Origin: Yaniella halotolerans DSM 15476
GTDB taxonomy: Bacteria; Actinomycetota; Actinomycetes; Actinomycetales; Micrococcaceae
DNA: 64,000 nt
Direction: 5' to 3'
Assembly (NCBI RefSeq): GCF_000420805.1
Contig: NZ_ATVQ01000002.1
Coordinates: forward strand, 310,001 to 374,000
Part shown: one piece after another, positions 27,412-35,173 of the stretch
How the letters are laid out: every line of letters begins with the position of its first letter
Position numbering within the stretch: position 1 is the stretch's first letter
Translations under genes and position numbers: made by a program
The notes under the pieces: generated by a model
What the model was told of the DNA's origin: nothing
The model's input: only the letters and a program-made list of their open reading frames with translations
The model's database searches: none

Positions 27412-28401
27412 TTATCCTTCGTCCACGTCAAACTCAGTGGGGTGCGTTGCAGAGGTGTGAAGTCCAATGGTTGGATCGACTCCATTGGCCCAGTCACTTG
27501 CCACCATCATTTTTTTGCCGGATGGTTGCACTTTGGTGAGCTCGACAGCTCCATCATGGCACACCAACAGCACGCGATGCGGCTCGATGATGAATTCTCC
27601 CGGAGCCTTTCCTTGATCCGGCATGTCACTAACCGGTGCTGCACCACCAATTTTAAATCGCTGGGCTTTGGTGCTGTCACCATTCAGGGTGGCCCACGCT
27701 CCCGGTGCAGGTGAAGCGCCGTTGATGAGCCCCCGCACTACGGCTGAGGGCTGATACGCATCGATTTGCACGTCACGACTGGTGATTTTCGGTGCCCAAC
27801 TGACCTCTCCTTGCTGTGGTGTAGCGACCGCAGACCCAGCAGCAATATCGAAGAGCGTGTCTGATAGTAATGTTCCACCAGAGATTGCGAGATCAGCGAG
27901 CACTTCTCCAGCTGTCTCCTCCGGTTGCAATGCTCGCGTTACCGTAGCGAATACTGGTCCGGTGTCGAGTCCTGCTTCCAGCTGGAAAACAGCAGCTCCA
28001 GTGACGGATTCTTGATTGATGATGGCCCACTGCACCGGAGCCGCTCCTCGATATGCCGGCAGCAAGGAGAAATGTAGGTTGACCCACCCGTTGGGCAACA
28101 TATCCAAGACCCCCTGGGGCAGGAGGCCTCCATAGGCGACTACTGCGCCGAGGTCAGGTTGCAGTTCTTGGATTTCTGCAATCGCTGCCTGGCCAGTATC
28201 ACCGAAGAACCTGTCAGCCTTGATTACCGGCAACCCTAATTCTGTGGCACGCTCAGCCACCGGCGACGGAGTCAGGACCCGCTTTCTACCTACTTTGGCA
28301 TCGGTGCGAGTCAACACACCGACCACGTCATGGCCTGCTTGGATAAGTGCATTCAGTGATGCAACGGCTGGCTCAGGTGTTCCTGCAAAAAGAATTCTCA
28401 T
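27412..28401 (-). CDS. fmt: methionyl-tRNA formyltransferase
   Basis: 329 residues. MRILFAGTPEPAVASL begins the Rossmann domain and the catalytic motif is HFSLLPAYRGAAPVQWAI. The expected active-site Asn is replaced in the visible NLHFSLLP, where Asn and His of the family motif (N-x-H...SLLP) are retained. The C-terminal OB domain (about 205-310) binds initiator tRNA. It formylates Met-tRNA for initiation. The ATG overlaps the def stop by four bases (ATGA). Confidence 0.97.
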   Translation of the reverse strand: MRILFAGTPEPAVASLNALIQAGHDVVGVLTRTDAKVGRKRVLTPSPVAERATELGLPVIKADRFFGDTGQAAIAEIQELQPDLGAVVAYGGLLPQGVLDMLPNGWVNLHFSLLPAYRGAAPVQWAIINQESVTGAAVFQLEAGLDTGPVFATVTRALQPEETAGEVLADLAISGGTLLSDTLFDIAAGSAVATPQQGEVSWAPKITSRDVQIDAYQPSAVVRGLINGASPAPGAWATLNGDSTKAQRFKIGGAAPVSDMPDQGKAPGEFIIEPHRVLLVCHDGAVELTKVQPSGKKMMVASDWANGVDPTIGLHTSATHPTEFDVDEG

Positions 28402-28997
28402 AGGTGTCCTGTCCCCGCGGCAGACCCGAATGCTGAACCTGCCCTGAAAATTGAGCTCGTGTCAGCTGCACGTTCTGCATTAACCCGCCGTGTGGTTTCG
28501 GCAAAATCAGCGGAGGCCATGGCACGACGAGCCCGCCGGAATTGTTCGTCCTCTAAGCGATCCACAAATAGGTAGCCGTCTAAATGGTCCACTTCATGCT
28601 GCAACATGCGGGCGAAGAGTCCCTCACCTTCATATTCGACGTCTTGGCCGTTGACGTCGAGTCCAGAAACCTTTGCATATTGGGTGCGAGCAGGAGTGAA
28701 ATACAATTCGGGTACTGAAAGGCAACCTTCTCTGGTGTCTTGGACAGGATCACCCCATGCCTCAAGTACGGGGTTGATGACATGACCACGGCGTTCATCG
28801 AGATGAAAAACAAATATTGCTTGCCCAATGCCTACCTGGGGGGCGGCCAAACCGACACCAGAGACGGCATCCATGGTTTCGTGCATCGAGTCGATGAGCC
28901 GTTGGAGTCCTGTCGAGCCAAAGCGGGTTTCTGCAACCTGGGACGTCTTACTGCGCAGGACAGGATCCGGCAACGTCCGAATAGTTAAAACACTCAC
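28398..28997 (-). CDS. def: peptide deformylase
   Basis: 199 residues. All three metalloprotease motifs are present: GVGLAAPQVG, EGCLSVPE (Cys ligand) and LQHEVDHLDG (HExxH type). It removes the formyl group added by Fmt, encoded directly downstream with an ATGA overlap. The start is GTG at 28997; TAGTCT lies 9 bases ahead, and no clear Shine-Dalgarno is visible. A C-terminal extension of about 25 residues past the core is Ala/Ser rich. Confidence 0.96.
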   Translation of the reverse strand: MSVLTIRTLPDPVLRSKTSQVAETRFGSTGLQRLIDSMHETMDAVSGVGLAAPQVGIGQAIFVFHLDERRGHVINPVLEAWGDPVQDTREGCLSVPELYFTPARTQYAKVSGLDVNGQDVEYEGEGLFARMLQHEVDHLDGYLFVDRLEDEQFRRARRAMASADFAETTRRVNAERAADTSSIFRAGSAFGSAAGTGHL

Positions 28998-29057
28998 GGG
29001 GTAAGACTACCCAAATATGTGCCCCTGTACCGGCGGTGGGTGACCGGCACGAACCGA

Positions 29058-29927
29058 TTATTGCGACAAGCTCACTGGTGGACCAATTGGTTGTAGTGGG
29101 TTTGGGGCTGAATCGACAGCTTGCTGATATTCCCAGACTTGGCGTAATGCCCAGAACTTCTGCCAGTGCTGCGGCAACGATTGTGGATTGGCCTGGTATG
29201 CCGCTACTTCGGTTTCCCCTACAGCGACGCCAAGCAGCATGACGTCTTCGCCATAAGCCCACTCTTCCCAAGTTCCAGCCTCGGCATCGACAAGGGATTC
29301 TTCGGCTTTGTAGCCCGCAGCTAACTGCATGACTACGTTGGGACTGAGACCTTTAACACGCCCCGAGCGATCCGTGCCGCGGGTTTTGTAATCAATCAGA
29401 CAGACGCGTCCACCAATTTCTGCGACCAGATCAAGCGTCCCCGCATATCCGACTGTGTGATTCCACACAGTAATCTCAGCGGCTAGAGGTTTGATCTGAA
29501 AATTTTCCCACCATTCATCGAACCGATCGGCGAAGCGTGACTCGTGATGTTCTGCGAGAACCTCTCGAGCTTCGGCAAGAGCGTGGGGCTCCCCAAGCGC
29601 TCGCAGCGCGACCTGCTCGGCATAGTTGTGCACGCGGTCCCCTCGGGCGGCGGCGTCATCGCGATAGCGCACAGCCGCATCATTGGACTGCCGGGCGAGC
29701 GTTTTGAGTTTGGCGGGTGATCCAACCGATTCTGCCAACCGAGTGTCCGTGATTAATTGGGTTGTCGCCATATGGCACGCCCACCCACTGAGGTCCATAT
29801 GCTGTTGTCCGATCACGGTGGTGATTGACGGAACCGCCGGCAAGCCACTCAGGGACCTGGAGTACATTCTGCCGGCGTTTGTTTGGTGTGCAAGCTGTGG
29901 TTGAGTCATGGTTCCATTATCGGCCAT
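29058..29927 (-). CDS. PD-(D/E)XK nuclease family protein (RecB/Cas4-like fold)
   Basis: 289 residues. The nuclease core has AEITVWNHTVGYAGTLDLVAE followed by LIDYKT, supplying the E, D and DxK residues of the PD-(D/E)XK superfamily. RGDRVHNYAEQVA upstream matches the RecB-type helix. Such single-domain proteins occur in actinobacteria and phages. The role here is unknown; there are no helicase, cas or phage neighbours. An ATG at 29909 is an alternative start, with GATAAT just upstream. It is 60 bases from def on the same strand. Confidence 0.7.
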   Translation of the reverse strand: MADNGTMTQPQLAHQTNAGRMYSRSLSGLPAVPSITTVIGQQHMDLSGWACHMATTQLITDTRLAESVGSPAKLKTLARQSNDAAVRYRDDAAARGDRVHNYAEQVALRALGEPHALAEAREVLAEHHESRFADRFDEWWENFQIKPLAAEITVWNHTVGYAGTLDLVAEIGGRVCLIDYKTRGTDRSGRVKGLSPNVVMQLAAGYKAEESLVDAEAGTWEEWAYGEDVMLLGVAVGETEVAAYQANPQSLPQHWQKFWALRQVWEYQQAVDSAPNPLQPIGPPVSLSQ

Positions 29928-29982
29928 GGCATGGACAACCTAAGGGTTTCTGTCATGAATAAAACACGCCGGAGAGTCTGAT

Positions 29983-30012
29983 TTGCGCTTTTGAATTTTG
30001 ATTGGGTATAGT
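29983..30012 (+). promoter_or_regulatory. probable promoter of the tRNA cluster
   Basis: TTGCGC (29983-29988), then an 18-base spacer, then TATAGT (30007-30012). It lies about 55 bases upstream of the first tRNA-Gly. Confidence 0.5.
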
Positions 30013-30066
30013 TTCAATCTGTTGGACGCACAGTGAACAACTTATACTGCAGTTCACAAGCGTTTC

Positions 30067-30140
30067 GCGGATGTAGCTCAGCTGGCTAGAGCACCACCTT
30101 GCCAAGGTGGGGGTCGCGGGTTCGAATCCCGTCATCCGCT
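30067..30140 (+). tRNA. tRNA-Gly (anticodon GCC), copy 1
   Basis: 74 bases. The acceptor stem is GCGGATG/CATCCGC with discriminator T. The anticodon stem-loop CCACC-TTGCCAA-GGTGG gives GCC. The T arm has GGGTTCGAATCCC. It is identical to the copy at 30400-30473. CCA is not encoded. Confidence 0.97.
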
Positions 30141-30154
30141 CGCAACACCCTCAG

Positions 30155-30225
30155 GGTGGGGTGGCCGAGTGGTGAGGCAGCGGCCTGCAAAGCCGCGTAC
30201 GCGGGTTCGATTCCCGTCCCCACCT
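30155..30225 (+). tRNA. tRNA-Cys (anticodon GCA)
   Basis: 71 bases. The acceptor stem is GGTGGGG/CCCCACC. Discriminator T is the known cysteine identity base. The anticodon stem-loop GCGGC-CTGCAAA-GCCGC gives GCA. Confidence 0.97.
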
Positions 30226-30303
30226 CGATCGGATTTCCAAGGTAGCAGCAAAGCTGGTACCGTAGGAATCTGCAAGACTTGAGTTCCAGATAATGGAGCA
30301 CAA

Positions 30304-30377
30304 GCGCGATTGGCGCAGTTGGTTAGCGCGCTTCCCCGACACGGAAGAGGTCACTGGTTCGAGTCCAGTATCGCGCA
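30304..30377 (+). tRNA. tRNA-Val (anticodon GAC)
   Basis: 74 bases. The acceptor stem is GCGCGAT/ATCGCGC with discriminator A. The anticodon stem-loop CTTCC-CCGACAC-GGAAG gives GAC. The T arm is CTGGTTCGAGTCCAG. Confidence 0.97.
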
Positions 30378-30399
30378 CAGAATTACGTAGGTAATTCAC

Positions 30400-30473
30400 G
30401 CGGATGTAGCTCAGCTGGCTAGAGCACCACCTTGCCAAGGTGGGGGTCGCGGGTTCGAATCCCGTCATCCGCT
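30400..30473 (+). tRNA. tRNA-Gly (anticodon GCC), copy 2
   Basis: 74 bases, identical over its whole length to the copy at 30067-30140. The flanks differ, so this is a duplicated gene inside one cluster rather than a long segmental repeat. Confidence 0.97.
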
Positions 30474-30485
30474 CTGCGGTTGCTC

Positions 30486-30519
30486 AGAGGCCACGATGAC
30501 TTTTATCGGGGCCTCTTTT
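30486..30519 (+). terminator. rho-independent terminator of the tRNA cluster
   Basis: AGAGGCC (30486-30492) pairs with GGCCTCT (30510-30516), with an inner CGAT/ATCG pairing, and runs into TTTT. It lies 13 bases after the last tRNA. Confidence 0.85.
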
Positions 30520-30607
30520 GCATTTAACCGCACTTTCCATTCATTTAAACGGGCTAGGGCCCAGTAGCGGGCATCGCAATAATCGGAGTCGGAGTGTGGT
30601 CTAAACC

Positions 30608-31666
30608 CTAGACCGCCTTTTCACCCAATTGACCTTCACGGGCCAGAGCCGTCATGCGGGACACCGTGCGGAAGTACTTCTTCATATAGCCGCCTGCCAT
30701 CATGTCTTCAGTAAACAACTGTTCGAATGGCACACCGGAAGCAACAACAGGGACATCTTTGTCATAGAGACGGTCAGCCAATACGACAAACCGTAAAGCC
30801 ATGGCTTGTTCCGTAATGGTTGTGACGTTACTTAGCACCAGCACATCGACGTCTCGTACCAGTTCGCGATACCGCGAGGGGTGGACACGTGACAGGTTCT
30901 GAGTCAATGAGGACCAATCATCAACGGCATAAACCTGTTCTTCAGGAAAGTTCGCTTTCGCCGTGTCGAGTTCGGTTCCTACCGTGACCGGCTCTGGTGC
31001 GGCTTCAAGTCCACGGTGCCGATAGTCTTCGCCATCTATACGAATAGTTTCAAACTGATCTGCCAGGACTTGGATCTCTCGCTTAAAGTCTTGGGCCGCG
31101 AACCGCCCCTCCCCCAGGGAGCCAGGCAAGGTGTTTGAGGTAGCGGCCAATTTGACGCCTGCATCAGAGAGTTCTCGCATCAAACGGGACATCAAAACGG
31201 TGTCACCCGGATCATCTAGTTCAAACTCGTCAATACATACCAGTGAGTATTCCTTCAGGACTTCCACGGTGGTGGTGAAACTCAACGCTCCCACGAGATT
31301 CGTGTACTCCACGAATGTCCCAAAAGCTTTCTTCCCGGGAGCTGCATGCCACAGCGAAGCCAAGAGGTGCGTTTTACCGACACCGAAACCGCCATCAAGA
31401 TACACGCCATGAGGGTGTTTCGACTTATTCTTGGTTGCCTTACGAGAAAACAGCGACAGCAGGCCACCTGACGATTTGCGCGCCCCGATCGTTGCTGCAA
31501 AATCACGAAGTCGCTCAACGGCACCAGCCTGTGAAGGGTGCGCAGAATCAGGGATATACGTGTCAAACGATACTTCGCCAAAACGATATGACGGATGGAA
31601 TCCTGCCAGGAGTTCTTCGGGAGAAACCTTAGGGTTTCGTTCCGATAGAGCTACGATCTCTGTCAC
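30608..31666 (-). CDS. zapE: AFG1/ZapE-family ATPase
   Basis: 352 residues. Walker A is GGFGVGKTH (residues 92-100) and Walker B is LVCIDEFELDDPGD (from about 142). AATSNTLPGSLGEGRFAAQDF supplies sensor 1 and the AFG1 signature. In E. coli ZapE is a Z-ring-associated ATPase; the mitochondrial relative Afg1/Lace1 handles membrane proteins. The actinobacterial role is not defined. The start is GTG at 31666. A Lys/Ser-rich insertion precedes Walker A. It faces the sulfurtransferase gene divergently across 232 bases. Confidence 0.92.
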   Translation of the reverse strand: MTEIVALSERNPKVSPEELLAGFHPSYRFGEVSFDTYIPDSAHPSQAGAVERLRDFAATIGARKSSGGLLSLFSRKATKNKSKHPHGVYLDGGFGVGKTHLLASLWHAAPGKKAFGTFVEYTNLVGALSFTTTVEVLKEYSLVCIDEFELDDPGDTVLMSRLMRELSDAGVKLAATSNTLPGSLGEGRFAAQDFKREIQVLADQFETIRIDGEDYRHRGLEAAPEPVTVGTELDTAKANFPEEQVYAVDDWSSLTQNLSRVHPSRYRELVRDVDVLVLSNVTTITEQAMALRFVVLADRLYDKDVPVVASGVPFEQLFTEDMMAGGYMKKYFRTVSRMTALAREGQLGEKAV

Positions 31667-31898
31667 GTTATGTCCAATCTCTTCTGACGCTTGGCGCAGT
31701 ACCTACTCACCCGTAAGGGGTGGCCAACCATTACATACTAGGACGCATGCATATAGCCAGGGCACTGTTACTTTGTCAATAGGCCAAACAAGTAGTTGTG
31801 TGACGCTACTCGTAGCAAATAACACACATGCTTGTATGCTTAATAGTCGAACGCGCCACATCTTGACGGCCAATCACGATTGAAAGGGAATCCCCCAG

Positions 31899-32792
31899 AT
31901 GAGTACACAAGTACCCGTGGAAACCTCGGACTACGCTCACCCAGAAAAACTCGTCTCAACCGAGTGGGTTCAAGAACACAAAGACGATCCCAATGTCGTC
32001 GTTCTTGAGTCCAATGAAGATACCCTGCTGTATTCAACCGGACACATCCCCGGTGCTGTAAAGATCGACTGGCATACAGAACTCAATGACCCAGTGACTC
32101 GCGACTTTATTGACCCAGAAGGCTTCGCGAAGATGGCTGCTTCCAAAGGGATTAGCCGCGACACGACGGTTGTCTTCTACGGAGACAAATCAAATTGGTG
32201 GGCCGCCTATGCGCTCTGGGTATTTACACTCTACGGTCATGAGGACGTTCGCCTGATGAACGGTGGACGTGATAAATGGATCGCTGAAGGCCGCGAAATT
32301 ACCCGTGAGACGCCTTCGGTCAAAGAAGCAGACTACCCTGTTGTGCAACGCGACGATCAAACAGAGCGTGCTAACAAAGCGCAGGTACTGGAAAATATTG
32401 GCAAACTGCCACTGATCGATGTGCGGTCAGTTGCCGAGTACACCGGTGAGACGACACACATGGCCGGCTACCCACAAGAAGGCACGCTACGCGGTGGGCA
32501 CGTGCCAACCGCTGAGTCAGTGCCATGGGCTACAGCTGCCAACGAAGATGGCACCTTCAAATCTCGTGAGGAGCTGACCAAGCTCTACACCGATGACGCT
32601 GGTTTGGGAACATCTGACCAGGTCATCGCATACTGCCGCATTGGCGAGCGTTCCGCGCATACGTGGTTCGTTTTGAAACATCTTTTGGGCTACGAATCGG
32701 TACGTAACTACGACGGATCGTGGACCGAATGGGGTAACAGCGTCGGTGTTCCAATTGTTGTTGGAGCCGAACCTGGCCAGGCGCCCAAATAA
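31899..32792 (+). CDS. sseA: thiosulfate/3-mercaptopyruvate sulfurtransferase
   Basis: 297 residues forming two rhodanese domains, an inactive N-terminal one (about 15-140) and a catalytic C-terminal one (about 165-290). The active-site loop is [12 protein letters not shown] with the nucleophilic Cys; CRIGERS is the actinobacterial CysA/SseA loop. It transfers sulfur from thiosulfate or mercaptopyruvate to thiol or cyanide acceptors. AAAGGGA precedes the ATG. sufE follows, suggesting a sulfur-handling neighbourhood. Confidence 0.93.
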   Translation: MSTQVPVETSDYAHPEKLVSTEWVQEHKDDPNVVVLESNEDTLLYSTGHIPGAVKIDWHTELNDPVTRDFIDPEGFAKMAASKGISRDTTVVFYGDKSNWWAAYALWVFTLYGHEDVRLMNGGRDKWIAEGREITRETPSVKEADYPVVQRDDQTERANKAQVLENIGKLPLIDVRSVAEYTGETTHMAGYPQEGTLRGGHVPTAESVPWATAANEDGTFKSREELTKLYTDDAGLGTSDQVIAYCRIGERSAHTWFVLKHLLGYESVRNYDGSWTEWGNSVGVPIVVGAEPGQAPK

Positions 32793-32811
32793 AACGCGAT
32801 TTTGTACGGTT

Positions 32812-32845
32812 CAAGCCGGTGTTGGGAATACCTGACACCGGCTTG
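32812..32845 (+). terminator. hairpin between the sulfurtransferase and sufE
   Basis: CAAGCCGGTGT pairs perfectly with ACACCGGCTTG around a 12-base loop, 20 bases after the sseA stop. The following T content is low, so termination may be partial and sufE may still be reached. Confidence 0.5.
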
Positions 32846-32905
32846 GTGTATTAATGGTCAAGCGCGTTAGAATAGACGTCGGATCAAACCTTAGAAAGGA
32901 TCCCA

Positions 32906-33349
32906 TTGGCTGTCCAAACACCACCGGTTCTGCAAGAAATCATCGATGATTTCCAAGACATGCATGAACCAGATCGTCTCGAACTGCTCTTAGAATTTTC
33001 CGATAATCTTCCGGAACCCCCAGAGCGCTACGCAGGTCACGAAGAGGAAATGGAACAAGTCGTCGAGTGTCAGACTCCACTGTTCCTCGCGTTGGAATAC
33101 ACCGATGAACAAGATCCCGAAGTGACGATCATCGTTTCAGCTCCGCCGGAAGCCCCAACTACTCGTGGGTTTGCTGGTGTTCTCCTTGAGGGACTCTCCG
33201 GGCACAACGCTTCAACCATCCTGTCGGTTCCAGATGACGTCCCGAACCAATTGGGCCTCACAAACGCCCTAACACCGCTGCGCCTGCGCGGCATGTCAGC
33301 TTTGCTTGGACGCATTAAACGCAACATCACCGAACATCTCAACGCATGA
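32906..33349 (+). CDS. sufE: SufE family sulfur acceptor protein
   Basis: 147 residues. The start is TTG at 32906, seven bases after AAAGGA; no ATG fits the conserved N-terminus. The catalytic Cys is Cys55 in VVECQTPLFL, matching the sulfur-accepting cysteine of SufE. DFQDMHEPDRLELLLEFSDNLP is the family N-terminal helix. SufE takes persulfide sulfur from a cysteine desulfurase for Fe-S assembly; here it may also take it from the adjacent rhodanese (inference). Its stop overlaps the ybaK-like start (ATGA). Confidence 0.92.
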   Translation: MAVQTPPVLQEIIDDFQDMHEPDRLELLLEFSDNLPEPPERYAGHEEEMEQVVECQTPLFLALEYTDEQDPEVTIIVSAPPEAPTTRGFAGVLLEGLSGHNASTILSVPDDVPNQLGLTNALTPLRLRGMSALLGRIKRNITEHLNA

Positions 33350-33834
33350 GTACCTCATCAGCCGCAACACCAGCTGTCCGGACAGTTCTTGAAGCCGACC
33401 TCTGGCATCAGGTGTTTGAGTACGAGCATAACGATGATGACGTACGTGGGTTCGGCGCCGAAGCCGCAGATAAATTGGGTGCCGATCCCCAACGTATTCT
33501 GAAAACCCTGGTGGTGAGAACTTCTGACGGCCGACTGGCCAACGCTGTTCTTGCTGTTGCGGATATGTTGAATCTCAAACGTGTTGCTAAAGCACTGAAA
33601 GTCAAAAGCGTTAAAATGGCAGAACCCGCCCAAGTTCAGCAAAAGACCGGATACGTTCTAGGTGGTGTCTCACCACTGGGGCAAAAAACGTCGTTGCCCA
33701 TGGTCGTGGACAGTGCGGTCAAACGATTTGACACGGTTATCGTTTCCGGCGGTCAACGTGGGATGTCTTTAGAACTCAAGACCCAGGATTTTCTGGAGCT
33801 TTCAAACGCTACTGTAGTGACAATTCGGCGGTGA
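33346..33834 (+). CDS. ybaK: YbaK/EbsC-family aminoacyl-tRNA deacylase
   Basis: 162 residues. Conserved features are ILKTLVVRTSDG, with its Lys, then the KTGYVLGGVSPLGQK segment and a final VIVSGGQRGMSLELKTQDF. YbaK hydrolyses Cys-tRNA(Pro) and related mischarged tRNAs. It is translationally coupled to sufE by an ATGA overlap. The stop is one base from the stop of the convergent GPP34 gene, with no terminator between them. Confidence 0.92.
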   Translation: MSTSSAATPAVRTVLEADLWHQVFEYEHNDDDVRGFGAEAADKLGADPQRILKTLVVRTSDGRLANAVLAVADMLNLKRVAKALKVKSVKMAEPAQVQQKTGYVLGGVSPLGQKTSLPMVVDSAVKRFDTVIVSGGQRGMSLELKTQDFLELSNATVVTIRR

Positions 33835-33835
33835 C

Positions 33836-34540
33836 TCAGCCGCCCAGCCCTGTGGCCTGACCTCGTGTCGCAGTGAGTGCTTCAACGATTGCATTCTCAA
33901 CGGCCTGTAGCGCCTCGGCCATGTCAGGTTCCAGCTCTTCGGCCCCACGTCGGAAGGCTCCAAGACGTTCCTTCATCGTCTTGGAGCGAATGCCCGGAAA
34001 CACACTTGTGAGCATGTTGGTCGAATAGAGGAGTTGAATCAGCGGCCAGCTTGTCGCATCCAATGAAGTGTCACGACCCATCAACGTACCTCTCATACGT
34101 ACATAGATATCCATGCGGTCATAGGCATCACCTAGCACGTATCGGGTACGGGGCCAGAGCCCCAGCAGCCGTTTTTCTGTGACCATCAGCTGGCCATTAT
34201 GCTCCAAGATTTTGATAATGGTGTCCATGAGGCCTGGACGTGAAAACCTATTGATCCACTGCTCGGCATCCTGCGGTTCCGGGGAATCTCGAATAATTTG
34301 CAGAACTGCATCCAACGGAGCTTCGAGTTTTAGGTTCTTGGTGTCATCAACCGTCACGAGGTCTTGAGTTACGTGAATGCTACCGCGTCTTGCAAGATCA
34401 GTGAGGACTGCACCAGCTAAGCCAACTCGGATGGTGTGCGACTGACTTAGTAACCTTCCAGACTGGTCTAAACACGTCAGCAGATAATATTCGGCGAGAT
34501 TGAGTGCTCGCATATTTGCTTCTTCAGGAGTCGGTGTCAT
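33836..34540 (-). CDS. GPP34 (GOLPH3/VPS74-like) family protein
   Basis: 234 residues, largely helical. Recognisable family features are LNLAEYYLLTCLDQSGRLL, the VGLAGAVLTDLARRGSI segment and LLGLWPRTRYVLGD. They are followed by SLDATSWPLIQLLYSTNML. In eukaryotes this fold binds phosphatidylinositol-4-phosphate on the Golgi; the bacterial function is unknown. An ATG at 34513 is a shorter start. It lies 22 bases downstream of the HIT gene on the same strand, so it may be in one operon with HIT and thrS. Confidence 0.78.
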   Translation of the reverse strand: MTPTPEEANMRALNLAEYYLLTCLDQSGRLLSQSHTIRVGLAGAVLTDLARRGSIHVTQDLVTVDDTKNLKLEAPLDAVLQIIRDSPEPQDAEQWINRFSRPGLMDTIIKILEHNGQLMVTEKRLLGLWPRTRYVLGDAYDRMDIYVRMRGTLMGRDTSLDATSWPLIQLLYSTNMLTSVFPGIRSKTMKERLGAFRRGAEELEPDMAEALQAVENAIVEALTATRGQATGLGG

Positions 34541-34562
34541 GATCCTATTGTCCTAGCTAGCG

Positions 34563-35168
34563 TTACTCTGCTTGACGATTTTGGTGAGCTAGAAATCGGT
34601 CTGTTGCGGCTTCCCAGGCTTCTGCAATCAGTGGCCGCATCGAGCCAATGGTGCCGGTGACATTCTTGGTTTGGGCAATGATCGGCAGAAAGTTCCCGTC
34701 GCCGCCCCAGCGTGGCACAATGTGCTGATGTAAATGCGCTGCAATACCTGCTCCCCCAACTTTTCCCTGATTCATCCCAAGATTGAATCCGGCAGCGTGA
34801 GAGACATCCCGAAGTACTTCCATACCAATTTGGGATAACTGCGCAAATTCTGCTGTTTCTTCAACAGTCAGGTCCGTATAGTCCGGGACGTGGCGGTATG
34901 GGCATACTAAAAGATGCCCTGGATTGTAGGGATAAAGATTCATGACCACGTAGCAAGATTTTCCTCTGGCTACGATCAGCGAAGTCTCGTCATCCTTTTG
35001 TGGTGCAGAACAGAACGGACAGGACGCCTCATCGGTGACTTGGCTTTGTCCTTTGGAGACGTAAGCCATCCGGTGAGGCGTCCATAGCCGATCAAAAGCA
35101 TCTGGCGCACCGGCTAATGCAAAATCATCAGTGATGGCTGCATCGTCTTCTGCATTGCGGTTTGCCAT
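34563..35168 (-). CDS. HIT family nucleotide hydrolase or phosphorylase
   Basis: 201 residues. The histidine triad reads HLHQHIVPRWGGDGNF, close to the M. tuberculosis Rv2613c AP4A phosphorylase, which also neighbours thrS. Two Cys in CPFCSAPQKD and a later YRHVPDYTDL are family features of the metal-binding subgroup. Likely substrates are diadenosine polyphosphates, by-products of aminoacyl-tRNA synthetases such as ThrS. It starts 5 bases after the thrS stop. Confidence 0.93.
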   Translation of the reverse strand: MANRNAEDDAAITDDFALAGAPDAFDRLWTPHRMAYVSKGQSQVTDEASCPFCSAPQKDDETSLIVARGKSCYVVMNLYPYNPGHLLVCPYRHVPDYTDLTVEETAEFAQLSQIGMEVLRDVSHAAGFNLGMNQGKVGGAGIAAHLHQHIVPRWGGDGNFLPIIAQTKNVTGTIGSMRPLIAEAWEAATDRFLAHQNRQAE

Positions 35169-35173
35169 AACGT

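Noticed and set aside
29953-30468. Minus-strand frames with a repeated TGFEPATPTLARW peptide
   Set aside because: They are antisense readings through the tRNA-Gly and tRNA-Val genes, a well-known spurious translation, not proteins.
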